From assembly GCA_037968835.1 (NCBI GenBank), contig JBBKWG010000078.1:1-11748 (forward strand): a stretch of DNA of 11,748 nt, read 5' to 3'. The position numbers and the translations under genes are program-made. The notes below the pieces were generated by a model that did not search any database, was not told where the DNA came from, and was given only the letters and a program-made list of their open reading frames with translations. This stretch comes from JBBKWG01 sp037968835 (GTDB taxonomy: Bacteria; Pseudomonadota; Alphaproteobacteria; Rhodobacterales; Rhodobacteraceae). Below are positions 1 through 6,486 of this stretch, one piece after another; within the stretch, counting starts at the first letter, position 1, and each line of letters begins with the position of its first letter.

Positions 1-449
1 ACGCCGGAATCTATCAAAGACGCAATCACTGCGCGCGCTGCACCTCCGGCACCAATAACCGCAGCCGGCCCGGCGCCGGCAGACCAGTTCGGAGCGCCTT
101 GTCGCAAATTCTCGATGAATCCGTAACCATCGGTATTGTCGGCGTGGATTTTTCCGTCCTTGCGAAAGATCAGCGTATTCGCGGCACCCATCAGCGCCGC
201 CCGGTCAGTGACCAGATCGGCAAGAGCTAGCGCGCGCTCCTTGTGCGGGATTGTAATGTTCACGCCAACAAAGCCGATTCTCGGCAGAAGTCGCAGCGCG
301 TCTTCCAGGTCGTCGGCCACAATATCCATTGGTATATAATGTCCCGGAATGCCGTATCGCGTTAGCCAGTGCTGATGCAGACGCGGCGACCGGGAGTGGG
401 CGATTGGTGATCCGATGACACCGGCCAAGGGAATGCGATTTTCGCTCAT
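1..449 (-). CDS. aroE: Shikimate dehydrogenase, N-terminal part (runs off the window)
   Basis: AroE reduces 3-dehydroshikimate to shikimate with NADPH in the cytosolic shikimate pathway to aromatic amino acids. The 149 residues visible begin MSENRIPLAGVIGSPIAHSR and carry the family motifs in order: the shikimate-binding GSPIAHSRSP (about 13-22), VGVNITIPHK (about 61-70, ending in the catalytic lysine), AANTL (about 89-93), DNTDGYG (about 104-110, with the second catalytic residue, Asp) and the start of the Rossmann-type nucleotide-binding loop GAGGAARA (about 133-140). The C-terminal half lies beyond position 1. The ATG at 449-447 overlaps the maf stop codon (ATGA), so translation is probably coupled to maf and the pair share an mRNA. 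The frame is open and intact throughout. Identification is firm; nothing can be said about the missing C-terminus. Confidence 0.95.
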   Translation of the reverse strand, partial: MSENRIPLAGVIGSPIAHSRSPRLHQHWLTRYGIPGHYIPMDIVADDLEDALRLLPRIGFVGVNITIPHKERALALADLVTDRAALMGAANTLIFRKDGKIHADNTDGYGFIENLRQGAPNWSAGAGPAAVIGAGGAARAVIASLIDSG

Positions 450-1045
450 GCCGGCAGGGTGCCGCGCAAAGTGAGGTAGGACAAGACCTCCAGCAGCGGC
501 ATGCCCAGAACGGTGAAATAATCCCCTTCGACACGTTCAAATAGCCGAACGCCTTCTTCTTCCAGTTTATAGCTGCCGACTGAGTGGCGAATGCTTTCCC
601 AATTGCTTTGAACGTAATCGCTCAAATATTCGTCCGAAGCATCCCGCATGGTGAGTTTTGCCGCGCCCACGTGGCGCCAGACCGGCTTGGTGTCCTCGTA
701 GATCACGGCAGCGGAAAATAGGTTGTGGGATTTGCTGCGCATGGTCTTGAGCTGCGCAAGGCTGGACTCCGGGGAGACAGGTTTTGACAGGAGCGAACCT
801 TCGAAATCGAGCACCTGATCGCATCCCAGAACCAAAGCATCTGGGTGTTTTCCGGACACGCGTCGCGCTTTTGCATCCGCAAGCGCGTCCGCGATATCAC
901 GTGACTTTACACCTTCTGCGACCAGCGATGCCTTGATCATTTCCTCGTCGACTCTTGCAGCCTCGACTTCAAACGAGACGCCAGCCTGCCGAAGCAAGGC
1001 GGCACGCGTGGAAGAAGATGATGCAAGGATCAAGTTTTGGGTCAT
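446..1045 (-). CDS. maf: Maf-family nucleotide pyrophosphatase (YceF-like subtype)
   Basis: Maf proteins are cytosolic nucleoside-triphosphate pyrophosphatases that hydrolyse modified or non-canonical nucleotides; the YceF subgroup prefers 7-methyl-GTP. The 199-residue protein begins MTQNLILASSSSTRAALL, the usual N-terminal phosphate-binding segment, although the common S-P-R is S-T-R here. GCDQV with the catalytic Asp is at about 74-78, SKP at 87-89, and the C-terminal block VGSYKLEEEGVRLFERVEG (about 156-174) followed by TVLGMPL resembles YceF (SFKSEG...LFERLEG...VGLPL) more than canonical Maf, which is why I favour the m7GTP subtype. The reading frame stays open upstream as far as 1258, but the ATG at 1045 gives the family length and N-terminus; the upstream part is origin DNA. 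No clear Shine-Dalgarno precedes this ATG, and a perfect DnaA box abuts it. The gene overlaps aroE by 4 bp. Confidence 0.92.
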   Translation of the reverse strand: MTQNLILASSSSTRAALLRQAGVSFEVEAARVDEEMIKASLVAEGVKSRDIADALADAKARRVSGKHPDALVLGCDQVLDFEGSLLSKPVSPESSLAQLKTMRSKSHNLFSAAVIYEDTKPVWRHVGAAKLTMRDASDEYLSDYVQSNWESIRHSVGSYKLEEEGVRLFERVEGDYFTVLGMPLLEVLSYLTLRGTLPA

Positions 1046-1053
1046 GTGGATAA
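1045..1053 (-). promoter_or_regulatory. Perfect DnaA box
   Basis: On the minus strand the bases read TTATCCACA, the exact consensus bound by the initiator DnaA. The last base of the box is the A of the maf start codon, so the box fills the spot where a maf ribosome binding site would normally lie. Binding here could couple maf-aroE transcription to initiation, which is inference. Confidence 0.8.
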
Positions 1054-1158
1054 ATCTGTGCGCGTTATGCCTTGGACTCTGAGGTCGGATTTGGGGATTA
1101 GTCGCTTTCCTTGTCCGATGACCCTGTTTCGCGAATGTGGTCAAGTACCTTCCCGACA

Positions 1159-1175
1159 TTATCCACGGTGGATAT
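1159..1175. promoter_or_regulatory. Back-to-back DnaA boxes forming a palindrome
   Basis: TTATCCACG on the plus strand (1159-1167, one mismatch to consensus) abuts ATATCCACC on the minus strand (1167-1175, two mismatches). Together they make the inverted repeat ATCCAC-G-GTGGAT at 1161-1173. Opposed DnaA boxes sharing a centre would let two DnaA molecules bind side by side. Inference from sequence only. Confidence 0.6.
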
Positions 1176-1238
1176 CGGTCTGTGGCTCCGTCGGGATAAC
1201 CCGCGCCGTCGAGAACCGTCCCGCTTGTCTCCACCAGG

Positions 1239-1247
1239 TTATCCCCA
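1239..1247 (+). promoter_or_regulatory. DnaA box-like 9-mer beside the AT-rich tract
   Basis: TTATCCCCA differs from the DnaA consensus at one base (position 7). It lies immediately left of the AT-rich tract at 1254-1295, where a DnaA box next to an unwinding element is expected. Confidence 0.6.
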
Positions 1248-1253
1248 AGCGAA

Positions 1254-1295
1254 TACAAGTTAACTGATTGATAATATTTGATTATGTTATGAAAA
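1254..1295. other. AT-rich tract, candidate DNA unwinding element
   Basis: A run of about 42 bp that is overwhelmingly A and T sits in otherwise mixed DNA between DnaA-like boxes at 1239 and 1335. It contains imperfect direct repeats of a TGATTRAT-like unit (starting at about 1265 and 1279). Such tracts melt first at bacterial origins. A second AT-rich stretch at 1391-1424 is an alternative, but it also looks like the hemJ promoter. Confidence 0.55.
1261..1273 (-). promoter_or_regulatory. IHF binding site (full consensus)
   Basis: Read on the minus strand the bases are TATCAATCAGTTA, which matches the IHF consensus WATCAANNNNTTR at every defined position. IHF bends DNA and assists DnaA at the E. 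coli and Caulobacter origins. Its position inside the AT-rich tract between DnaA-like boxes supports the origin call. Occupancy is inferred. Confidence 0.55.
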
Positions 1296-1334
1296 CGGGG
1301 ACGATTTCGGACTAAAGGCGATTTCTTGGCGTCA

Positions 1335-1343
1335 GGTGAATAA
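1335..1343 (-). promoter_or_regulatory. DnaA box-like 9-mer
   Basis: On the minus strand the bases read TTATTCACC, which fits the relaxed consensus TTWTNCACA except at the last base. It lies to the right of the AT-rich tract, so the tract is bracketed by boxes in opposite orientations. Confidence 0.5.
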
Positions 1344-1385
1344 CTTCGTTACAAAATCACTAATTCCACTTATCCCCGCCCCCTA

Positions 1386-1414
1386 CAAACACATCATCTT
1401 TTCATATCTATACT
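1386..1414 (+). promoter_or_regulatory. Possible hemJ promoter
   Basis: A TATACT hexamer at 1409-1414 matches the sigma-70 -10 consensus at 5 of 6 bases. Seventeen bases upstream, CAAACA (1386-1391) matches the -35 at only 3 of 6. The predicted start near 1421 would leave a very short leader before hemJ. Weak -35, so tentative. Confidence 0.35.
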
Positions 1415-1428
1415 TATTTATATGAGGG

Positions 1429-1905
1429 GTGATCGACACACGGGTGGATACATTGGCTGAGATACTGAACACGGTCTATCCTTGGACCAAGGCGCTTCAC
1501 GTCATTTCGGTTATCTCCTGGATGGCGGGACTGTTCTATCTTCCAAGGTTATTTGTGTATCACGCAGAACGTGTCGGGCAGAGCGGTGAGATCCACGAAT
1601 TATTTCAGACGATGGAGTTCAAGCTCCTCCGGGTCATCATGAACCCGGCCATGATCGCTACGTGGGTTTTTGGTCTGCTTCTTGTGTTTACTCCGGGTGT
1701 CGTTGACTGGTCGCAAGTCTGGCCATGGACGAAGGCAGCGGCGGTTCTTGGCATGACATGGTTCCACCATTGGTGCGGTTGGCGACGCAAAGACTTCGCC
1801 AACGGTAAGATCGAACTGAGCGGCCGGCATTTCCGCCTGATGAACGAGGTGCCGACAGTACTGATGATTGTCATCGTCATATCGGTCATTGCGCGACCGT
1901 TTTAA
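1429..1905 (+). CDS. hemJ: Protoporphyrinogen IX oxidase, HemJ type
   Basis: HemJ is an integral inner-membrane protein that oxidises protoporphyrinogen IX to protoporphyrin IX, the penultimate step of haem synthesis, in bacteria lacking HemG/HemY. The protein is about 150-158 residues with four or so hydrophobic segments. Visible family blocks are YPWTKALHVISVISWMAG (about 17-34, with the conserved membrane His24), FYLPRLFVYH (36-45), RVIMNPAMIATWVFGLLLVF (68-87), WPWTKAAAVLGMTWFHHW (98-115, with the conserved Lys102) and the C-terminal RLMNEVPTVLMIVIV...RPF. The start is uncertain. The GTG at 1429 touches the only Shine-Dalgarno-like GAGGGG (1425-1429); GTG at 1444 and TTG at 1453 are alternatives, and TTG 1453 gives the N-terminus (MAEILNTVYPWTK) most like family members as I remember them. 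It is the first gene to the right of the putative origin. Confidence 0.88.
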   Translation: MIDTRVDTLAEILNTVYPWTKALHVISVISWMAGLFYLPRLFVYHAERVGQSGEIHELFQTMEFKLLRVIMNPAMIATWVFGLLLVFTPGVVDWSQVWPWTKAAAVLGMTWFHHWCGWRRKDFANGKIELSGRHFRLMNEVPTVLMIVIVISVIARPF

Positions 1906-1911
1906 GTAGCG

Positions 1912-1940
1912 TTGACAGGAGCGACCACTCTCCTTACATC
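1912..1940 (+). promoter_or_regulatory. Candidate promoter of the rho-mnmE-mnmG-rsmG-parAB cluster
   Basis: A perfect -35 hexamer TTGACA (1912-1917) starts 6 bp after the hemJ stop codon. The -10 is poor: TACATC at a 17-bp spacing or TTACAT at 16 bp. Alphaproteobacterial promoters often have a strong -35 and a loose -10, so this is plausible but unproven. It would leave a leader of about 80 nt before rho. Confidence 0.4.
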
Positions 1941-2027
1941 TGCCGAACGGTGGCCGTCCTGGCTGCTTTGAAATTTCCAATTTCTGAATTCATCGCGTGG
2001 CCATATTGGCCCGGTTGAAAGGTGCTT
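1941..2027 (+). promoter_or_regulatory. rho 5' leader with a small hairpin next to the ribosome binding site
   Basis: The stretch has no gene. It contains a compact inverted repeat GGCCA-TAT-TGGCC (1999-2011) that ends 6 bp before the AAAGG ribosome binding site (2018-2022), and a weaker AT-rich one GAAATT-TCC-AATTTC (1970-1984). Rho is autoregulated through leader attenuation in other bacteria, so the leader is a reasonable place for control. That these hairpins act is inference. Confidence 0.25.
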
Positions 2028-3296
2028 ATGTCCGACCGTCTGAACCTCGCCGATTTGAAATCGCAATCGCCGAAAGAGCTGCTGGCCTTGGCCGAAGAGC
2101 TTGAGATTGAAAACGCGTCCACGATGCGCAAGGGCGAGATGATGTTCTCGATCCTGAAAGAGCGTGCGGACGATGACTGGGTTATTGGTGGCGACGGCGT
2201 TCTTGAAGTTCTTCAGGACGGATTCGGATTTCTGCGCTCGCCCGAGGCCAATTACCTTCCAGGTCCGGACGACATCTACGTATCACCCGACATGCTTCGT
2301 CAGTATGCGCTTCGCACCGGCGACACGGTGGACGGCGTTATTCGTGAACCCAATGACAACGAACGCTATTTTGCTTTGACCGAGGTCGAGACGATCAATT
2401 TCGAAGATCCGGAGAAGGCCAGACATAAGGTCGCCTTCGACAATCTCACGCCGCTTTATCCTGACGAGCGGCTTGCGATGGAGATCGAGGATCCCACGAT
2501 CAAGGACCGCTCAGCGCGGATCATTGATTTGGTTGCGCCGATTGGAAAAGGCCAGCGGTCGCTTATCGTTGCCCCGCCACGCACCGGTAAAACCGTCCTT
2601 CTGCAAAACATTGCGCACTCGATCGAAGTGAACCATCCGGAAATCTATCTGATCGTCCTTCTGATCGACGAACGGCCCGAGGAAGTTACGGACATGCAGC
2701 GGTCAGTCAAGGGCGAGGTAATTTCCTCAACTTTCGACGAACCTGCCACCCGCCACGTCGCGGTGTCGGAAATGGTCATCGAAAAGGCCAAGCGGCTGGT
2801 CGAGCATAAACGCGATGTTGTTATCCTGCTTGATTCGATTACACGCTTGGGCCGGGCATTCAACACTGTCGTGCCGTCGTCGGGCAAGGTCCTGACTGGT
2901 GGTGTCGACGCCAACGCGTTGCAGCGTCCAAAGCGGTTCTTCGGCGCGGCACGGAATATCGAAGAGGGTGGATCGTTGACGATCATCGCGACCGCCCTGA
3001 TTGATACCGGTAGCCGCATGGACGAAGTGATCTTTGAGGAATTCAAGGGCACAGGCAACTCCGAGATCGTGCTGGATCGCAAGGTGGCGGACAAGCGGGT
3101 CTTCCCGGCGATGGATATCCTGAAGTCGGGAACCCGGAAGGAAGAGCTGCTCGTGGACAAAGCCGATCTTGCCAAGACTTTCGTGCTCAGGCGGATCCTC
3201 AATCCGATGGGAACGACCGATGCCATCGAGTTTCTGATATCGAAGCTGAAGCAAACCAAATCCAATTCAGAGTTCTTTGATTCGATGAACACCTGA
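2028..3296 (+). CDS. rho: Transcription termination factor Rho
   Basis: Rho is a hexameric RNA-dependent ATPase and translocase that ends transcription of untranslated RNA. The 422-residue protein (E. coli 419) shows the N-terminal helical Rho domain ([20 protein letters not shown], about 5-24), the OB-fold RNA-binding domain around [13 protein letters not shown] (about 64-76), the Walker A APPRTGKT (182-189), [12 protein letters not shown] (about 214-225), Walker [11 protein letters not shown] (264-273), the Q-loop segment [22 protein letters not shown] and [13 protein letters not shown] near the C-terminus. The usual E. coli P-loop Lys (PPKAGKT) is Arg here, a common variant. I chose ATG 2028 because AAAGG lies 5 bp upstream; a GTG at 2022 would add only two residues. 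No insertion domain is present. Confidence 0.98.
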   Translation: MSDRLNLADLKSQSPKELLALAEELEIENASTMRKGEMMFSILKERADDDWVIGGDGVLEVLQDGFGFLRSPEANYLPGPDDIYVSPDMLRQYALRTGDTVDGVIREPNDNERYFALTEVETINFEDPEKARHKVAFDNLTPLYPDERLAMEIEDPTIKDRSARIIDLVAPIGKGQRSLIVAPPRTGKTVLLQNIAHSIEVNHPEIYLIVLLIDERPEEVTDMQRSVKGEVISSTFDEPATRHVAVSEMVIEKAKRLVEHKRDVVILLDSITRLGRAFNTVVPSSGKVLTGGVDANALQRPKRFFGAARNIEEGGSLTIIATALIDTGSRMDEVIFEEFKGTGNSEIVLDRKVADKRVFPAMDILKSGTRKEELLVDKADLAKTFVLRRILNPMGTTDAIEFLISKLKQTKSNSEFFDSMNT

Positions 3297-3327
3297 TTTT
3301 TTGTTTTAAATCAGTAGGTTAATTGAA

Positions 3328-4608
3328 ATGGATACGATTTTCGCCCTCGCATCGTCGCGGGGGAAATCTGGTGTTGCCGTTGTGCGCGTCTCTGGATTGC
3401 TTGCGCACTCAGTCGTAACATCACTTGCCGGGGACCTACCACCAGAGCGCCGCGCGTCACTTAGAACGCTAAGGCAGGGGCCCATGATCCTCGATGAGGC
3501 GCTTGTTCTTGTCTTTGGTGAGAACCGCAGCTTTACGGGCGAGCCAAGCGCCGAATTTCACCTTCATGGCTCCAGGGCCTCGATCGACGCAGTTCTGCAC
3601 GCCCTGGCTGAGATGCCTGGATTGAGGATTGCCGAGCCCGGCGAGTTCACGCGGCGCGCGCTCGAGAACAACCGCCTAGACCTCACTCAGGTCGAAGGTC
3701 TTGCCGATTTGATTGAGGCAGAGACAGAGGCTCAACGGAAACAAGCGTTGCGTGTTCTTTCCGGCGAGCTTGGAAGAAGGACAGAAGTCTGGCGAAGATC
3801 GCTGATCCGCGCCGCCGCACTCCTTGAAGCCACGATTGATTTCGTTGACGAGGAAGTTCCCGTCGACGTGTATCCGGAAGTGAGCGACCTGTTGCGGTCC
3901 GTGTCGGAGGCGCTGGCGCGCGATATCGCAGGCGCGGTGGTTGCGGAAAGAATCCGCGACGGCTTCGAGGTGGCAATCGTCGGACCACCAAATGTCGGCA
4001 AGTCGACTTTGTTGAACGCCCTCGCAGGACGAGACGCGGCGATAACTTCGGAGATTGCCGGTACGACGCGGGATGTCATCGAAGTGCGAATGGACTTGAG
4101 GGGCCTGCCGGTTACGTTTCTCGATACCGCAGGACTTCGCGAAACAGACGACGTGGTCGAAACGCTCGGAATTGATCGGGCGATCGCACGCGCGTCCGGC
4201 GCCGATCTTCGCGTCATTCTTTTGGACAAACCAAATCAAACGCCATCACTGCCACCGGGCCCCGACGACATTATTCTGGTCGGCAAGGCCGACTGTAATC
4301 CGGATGGGCACATTTCGGGCTTGTCGGGGCAGGGCGTAGACGCGCTCGTAGAACGCATCACTGAGACCTTGGGTGCACGCGCGAACCTCGCTGGTGCCGC
4401 GGTGAGGGAACGACACAGGGTGGCAATGATAAACGCCAACGCCTCTTTGGGAATCGCTCGTGATCGGATACAGACGTCACCGGAGCTTGCAGAAGTGATC
4501 GCCGAGGAGATCCGCTCAGCAATTCGCGCGCTCGATACTCTTTTGGGCCGTGTGGATGTTGAAGATCTGCTGGGCGAGATATTTTCGACTTTCTGCATCG
4601 GCAAGTAA
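3328..4608 (+). CDS. mnmE: tRNA uridine-34 modification GTPase MnmE
   Basis: MnmE (TrmE) acts with MnmG to install cmnm5/nm5 groups on wobble U34 of several tRNAs, using GTP, FAD and methylene-tetrahydrofolate. The 426-residue protein is shorter than E. coli MnmE (454). It has the N-terminal folate-binding domain ([49 protein letters not shown] at about 103-129), then an embedded G domain: G1 GPPNVGKST (219-227), G2 TTRD (246-249), G3 DTAG (266-269) and a deviant G4, GKAD (319-322) instead of NKxD. It ends with the invariant C-terminal FCIGK, including the catalytic Cys423. It starts 31 bp after rho with a weak AGG at 3316-3318 and ends 3 bp before the mnmG ATG, so it is surely co-transcribed with its partner. 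Confidence 0.97.
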   Translation: MDTIFALASSRGKSGVAVVRVSGLLAHSVVTSLAGDLPPERRASLRTLRQGPMILDEALVLVFGENRSFTGEPSAEFHLHGSRASIDAVLHALAEMPGLRIAEPGEFTRRALENNRLDLTQVEGLADLIEAETEAQRKQALRVLSGELGRRTEVWRRSLIRAAALLEATIDFVDEEVPVDVYPEVSDLLRSVSEALARDIAGAVVAERIRDGFEVAIVGPPNVGKSTLLNALAGRDAAITSEIAGTTRDVIEVRMDLRGLPVTFLDTAGLRETDDVVETLGIDRAIARASGADLRVILLDKPNQTPSLPPGPDDIILVGKADCNPDGHISGLSGQGVDALVERITETLGARANLAGAAVRERHRVAMINANASLGIARDRIQTSPELAEVIAEEIRSAIRALDTLLGRVDVEDLLGEIFSTFCIGK

Positions 4609-4611
4609 GGA

Positions 4612-6486
4612 ATGTTTCACGTGAAACACATGGACACAGATGTCGTTGTCGTGGGTGGAGGGCACGCGGGTGCGGAAGCGGCGCATGCTGCCGCGCGACG
4701 GGGGGCGCGGGTCCATCTCGTGACGCTAGATCGCAACGGAATTGGTGTCATGTCGTGCAATCCGGCGATCGGAGGGTTGGGAAAGGGTCACCTCGTTCGT
4801 GAGATTGACGCGCTCGATGGTTTGATGGGGCGTGTTGCGGATCGGTCCGGAATCCAGTTTAGACTGCTCAATCGCCGCAAAGGACCGGCTGTGCAGGGGC
4901 CGAGGGCACAGGCCGATCGCGCTCTCTATCGGGCCGCTATGCTTTCAGAGATTGAATTGCATCCAAAGATCACCGTAGTGGAGGGAGAAGTTATCGACTT
5001 CGTCATCGCTAACGGCAATGTATCGGGCGTCAAATTGTCGGAGGGCTCTCATATCACAGCGACGGCCGTTGTTCTCACGACCGGGACCTTCTTGCGCGGC
5101 GTCATCCATATCGGAAATGTATCGCGACCCGGAGGGCGGATTGGAGATCGGCCTTCAGTTCGCTTGGCTGAAAGAATCGATCAGTTCGGCCTGTCGCTTG
5201 GTCGACTCAAAACTGGGACGCCACCCCGCTTGAGGCGGTCATCGTTAAACTGGGACATCCTTGAAAGCCAACCGGGAGACGATGAACCGTCGCTTTTCTC
5301 CTTCCTCTCCGAAAAGGCGCCGGCACGGCAAGTATCATGTGGAATCACGCACACGAATGAGATCACACACGATATTATCCGGGCGAATTTACAGCGGTCG
5401 GCCATGTACGGCGGTCACATCGACGGCGTTGGGCCGCGATATTGCCCTTCTATTGAAGACAAGGTTGTCCGCTTCGCTGACAAGACCTCGCACCAGATAT
5501 TCCTGGAGCCCGAGGGGCTTACGAGCGACCTTGTCTACCCAAACGGAATATCAACTTCGCTACCCGAAGATGTCCAGGCATCATACGTTCATTCAATTCG
5601 CGGGCTTGAGGCTGCCGAGATTGTGCAGCCGGGCTACGCCATTGAATACGACTATGTCGACCCGCGCGCCCTGAACCCTAGCCTTCGCCTGAAAGATGTT
5701 CCCGGGCTTTATCTTGCAGGGCAGATCAACGGCACCACTGGATATGAGGAGGCCGCGGCCCAAGGCCTCGTAGCCGGCTTGAATGCTGCTGGGGATGCGT
5801 TGGGCTTGGAGCCCGTCGTGTTTGGCCGCGACACATCCTATATCGGCGTGATGATTGACGACCTTGTTTTGCGGGGTGTGAGCGAGCCTTATCGGATGTT
5901 CACGTCAAGAGCGGAGTTCCGACTTTCGCTGCGAGCGGACAACGCGGATCAGAGATTGACGCCGGTTGGTATTGCTGCTGGATGTGTTGGCGATTCTCGA
6001 AAGGCCGCGTTCAATCTCAAAATGGATCAAATGGAGTCAGGCCGTCAAACGCTGCGGTCGACTACGATCTCAGCGAAGGATGCTGCTGCGGGGGGCGTTC
6101 GTATTACTGCGGACGGCTCACCCAGGAACGCGCTGGAGCTTCTGGCATTTTCGGATGTTGAATTCACCACACTCCAGGATTTACGCCCAGAACTGAAATC
6201 AATTCCTAGCAGCATTCAAAATCAGCTTAAATGCGACGCGCTTTACTCCCACTATATCGTCCGGCAGCAGAAGGATGTTGATGGCCTTCGCAGGGATGAA
6301 CAACATCATATTCCCACTGACTTCGATTACGAAGCACTCGGTGGATTATCGAACGAGCTTCGCGATAAGCTTTCGGCCATTCGGCCCGCCACATTGGGGC
6401 AAGCTGCGAGAATCGAAGGTGTCACGCCAGCTGCGTTGACGCTGATCCTCGCCAATCTGCGCAAAAAGACCTTCCGAAGCGCATGA
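4612..6486 (+). CDS. mnmG: tRNA uridine-34 modification FAD enzyme MnmG
   Basis: MnmG (GidA) is the FAD- and NADH-using partner of MnmE in wobble-uridine modification. The 624-residue frame shows the FAD dinucleotide loop [14 protein letters not shown] (11-24), [15 protein letters not shown] (47-61, with Cys49), [14 protein letters not shown] (90-103), [11 protein letters not shown] (197-207), CGITHTNE (243-250), [11 protein letters not shown] (274-284, containing the catalytic Cys278), [20 protein letters not shown] (367-386) and a C-terminal helical domain ([16 protein letters not shown]...) that binds MnmE. The start is ambiguous. ATG 4612 ([10 protein letters not shown]) directly abuts AAGGA with no spacer, and ATG 4630 (MDTDVVVV) is 18 bp from it; a perfect parS site fills the gap. 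Either way parS lies at or in the first codons. The gene overlaps rsmG by 4 bp (ATGA). Confidence 0.97.
   Translation: MFHVKHMDTDVVVVGGGHAGAEAAHAAARRGARVHLVTLDRNGIGVMSCNPAIGGLGKGHLVREIDALDGLMGRVADRSGIQFRLLNRRKGPAVQGPRAQADRALYRAAMLSEIELHPKITVVEGEVIDFVIANGNVSGVKLSEGSHITATAVVLTTGTFLRGVIHIGNVSRPGGRIGDRPSVRLAERIDQFGLSLGRLKTGTPPRLRRSSLNWDILESQPGDDEPSLFSFLSEKAPARQVSCGITHTNEITHDIIRANLQRSAMYGGHIDGVGPRYCPSIEDKVVRFADKTSHQIFLEPEGLTSDLVYPNGISTSLPEDVQASYVHSIRGLEAAEIVQPGYAIEYDYVDPRALNPSLRLKDVPGLYLAGQINGTTGYEEAAAQGLVAGLNAAGDALGLEPVVFGRDTSYIGVMIDDLVLRGVSEPYRMFTSRAEFRLSLRADNADQRLTPVGIAAGCVGDSRKAAFNLKMDQMESGRQTLRSTTISAKDAAAGGVRITADGSPRNALELLAFSDVEFTTLQDLRPELKSIPSSIQNQLKCDALYSHYIVRQQKDVDGLRRDEQHHIPTDFDYEALGGLSNELRDKLSAIRPATLGQAARIEGVTPAALTLILANLRKKTFRSA
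4613..4628. promoter_or_regulatory. parS: parS centromere site 1 (perfect 16-bp palindrome)
   Basis: TGTTTCACGTGAAACA is identical to the bacterial chromosomal parS consensus bound by ParB. It overlaps the TG of the mnmG ATG at 4612. If that start is used, the site encodes F-H-V-K plus part of His6; if ATG 4630 is used, it is 5' leader. parA and parB lie about 2.5 and 3.3 kb downstream. ParB loads here and spreads as a CTP-dependent sliding clamp (known for the family). Confidence 0.95.

Larger units (their letters stand above)
1046..1428. other. oriC: Candidate chromosomal replication origin (oriC), gene-free interval
   Basis: This 383-bp interval between divergent maf and hemJ has no convincing gene. 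It holds a cluster of DnaA-box-like 9-mers: TTATCCACA (1045-1053, minus, perfect), TTATCCACG (1159-1167, plus), TTATCCCCA (1239-1247, plus) and TTATTCACC (1335-1343, minus), plus weaker ones, TTATCCCGA (1191-1199, minus), TTATCCCCG (1370-1378, plus), ATATCCACC (1167-1175, minus), TTGACCACA (1136-1144, minus) and TAATCCCCA (1092-1100, minus). Among these lie an AT-rich tract (1254-1295), a full IHF consensus (1261-1273), a second AT-rich tract (1391-1424) and one GANTC site (1075-1079), the target of the CcrM-type methylase in this class. Flanking genes point away from the interval, and parAB with two parS sites lie 3-8 kb to the right. Alphaproteobacterial origins are known in this gene neighbourhood. 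The origin call is inference from these signals. Confidence 0.8.

Noticed and set aside
1125..1140. TGTTTCGCGAATGTGG as another parS near the origin
   Set aside because: Only the left half matches; 8 of 16 positions differ from the parS consensus and symmetry is lost.
1046..1258. N-terminal extension of Maf (an open frame of 71 extra residues through the intergenic region)
   Set aside because: The extension has no family similarity that I recognise, the Maf fold begins at MTQNLILASS, and the DNA is occupied by DnaA-box motifs.
1917..1934. AGGAG...CTCCT inverted repeat after hemJ, as a terminator or operator
   Set aside because: Only 5 bp per arm with an 8-bp loop and no T-tract; it falls in the spacer of the putative promoter and may be chance.
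3294..3313. TGATTT...AAATCA inverted repeat with a T-run after rho, as a terminator
   Set aside because: The stem is AT-only and short, the T-run is in the loop, and mnmE follows at once in the same direction.
3732..4229. Long antisense frame in mnmE (and similar ones in rho, parA and parB)
   Set aside because: Shadow frames of GC-rich coding DNA; the compositions are odd and no family is recognisable.
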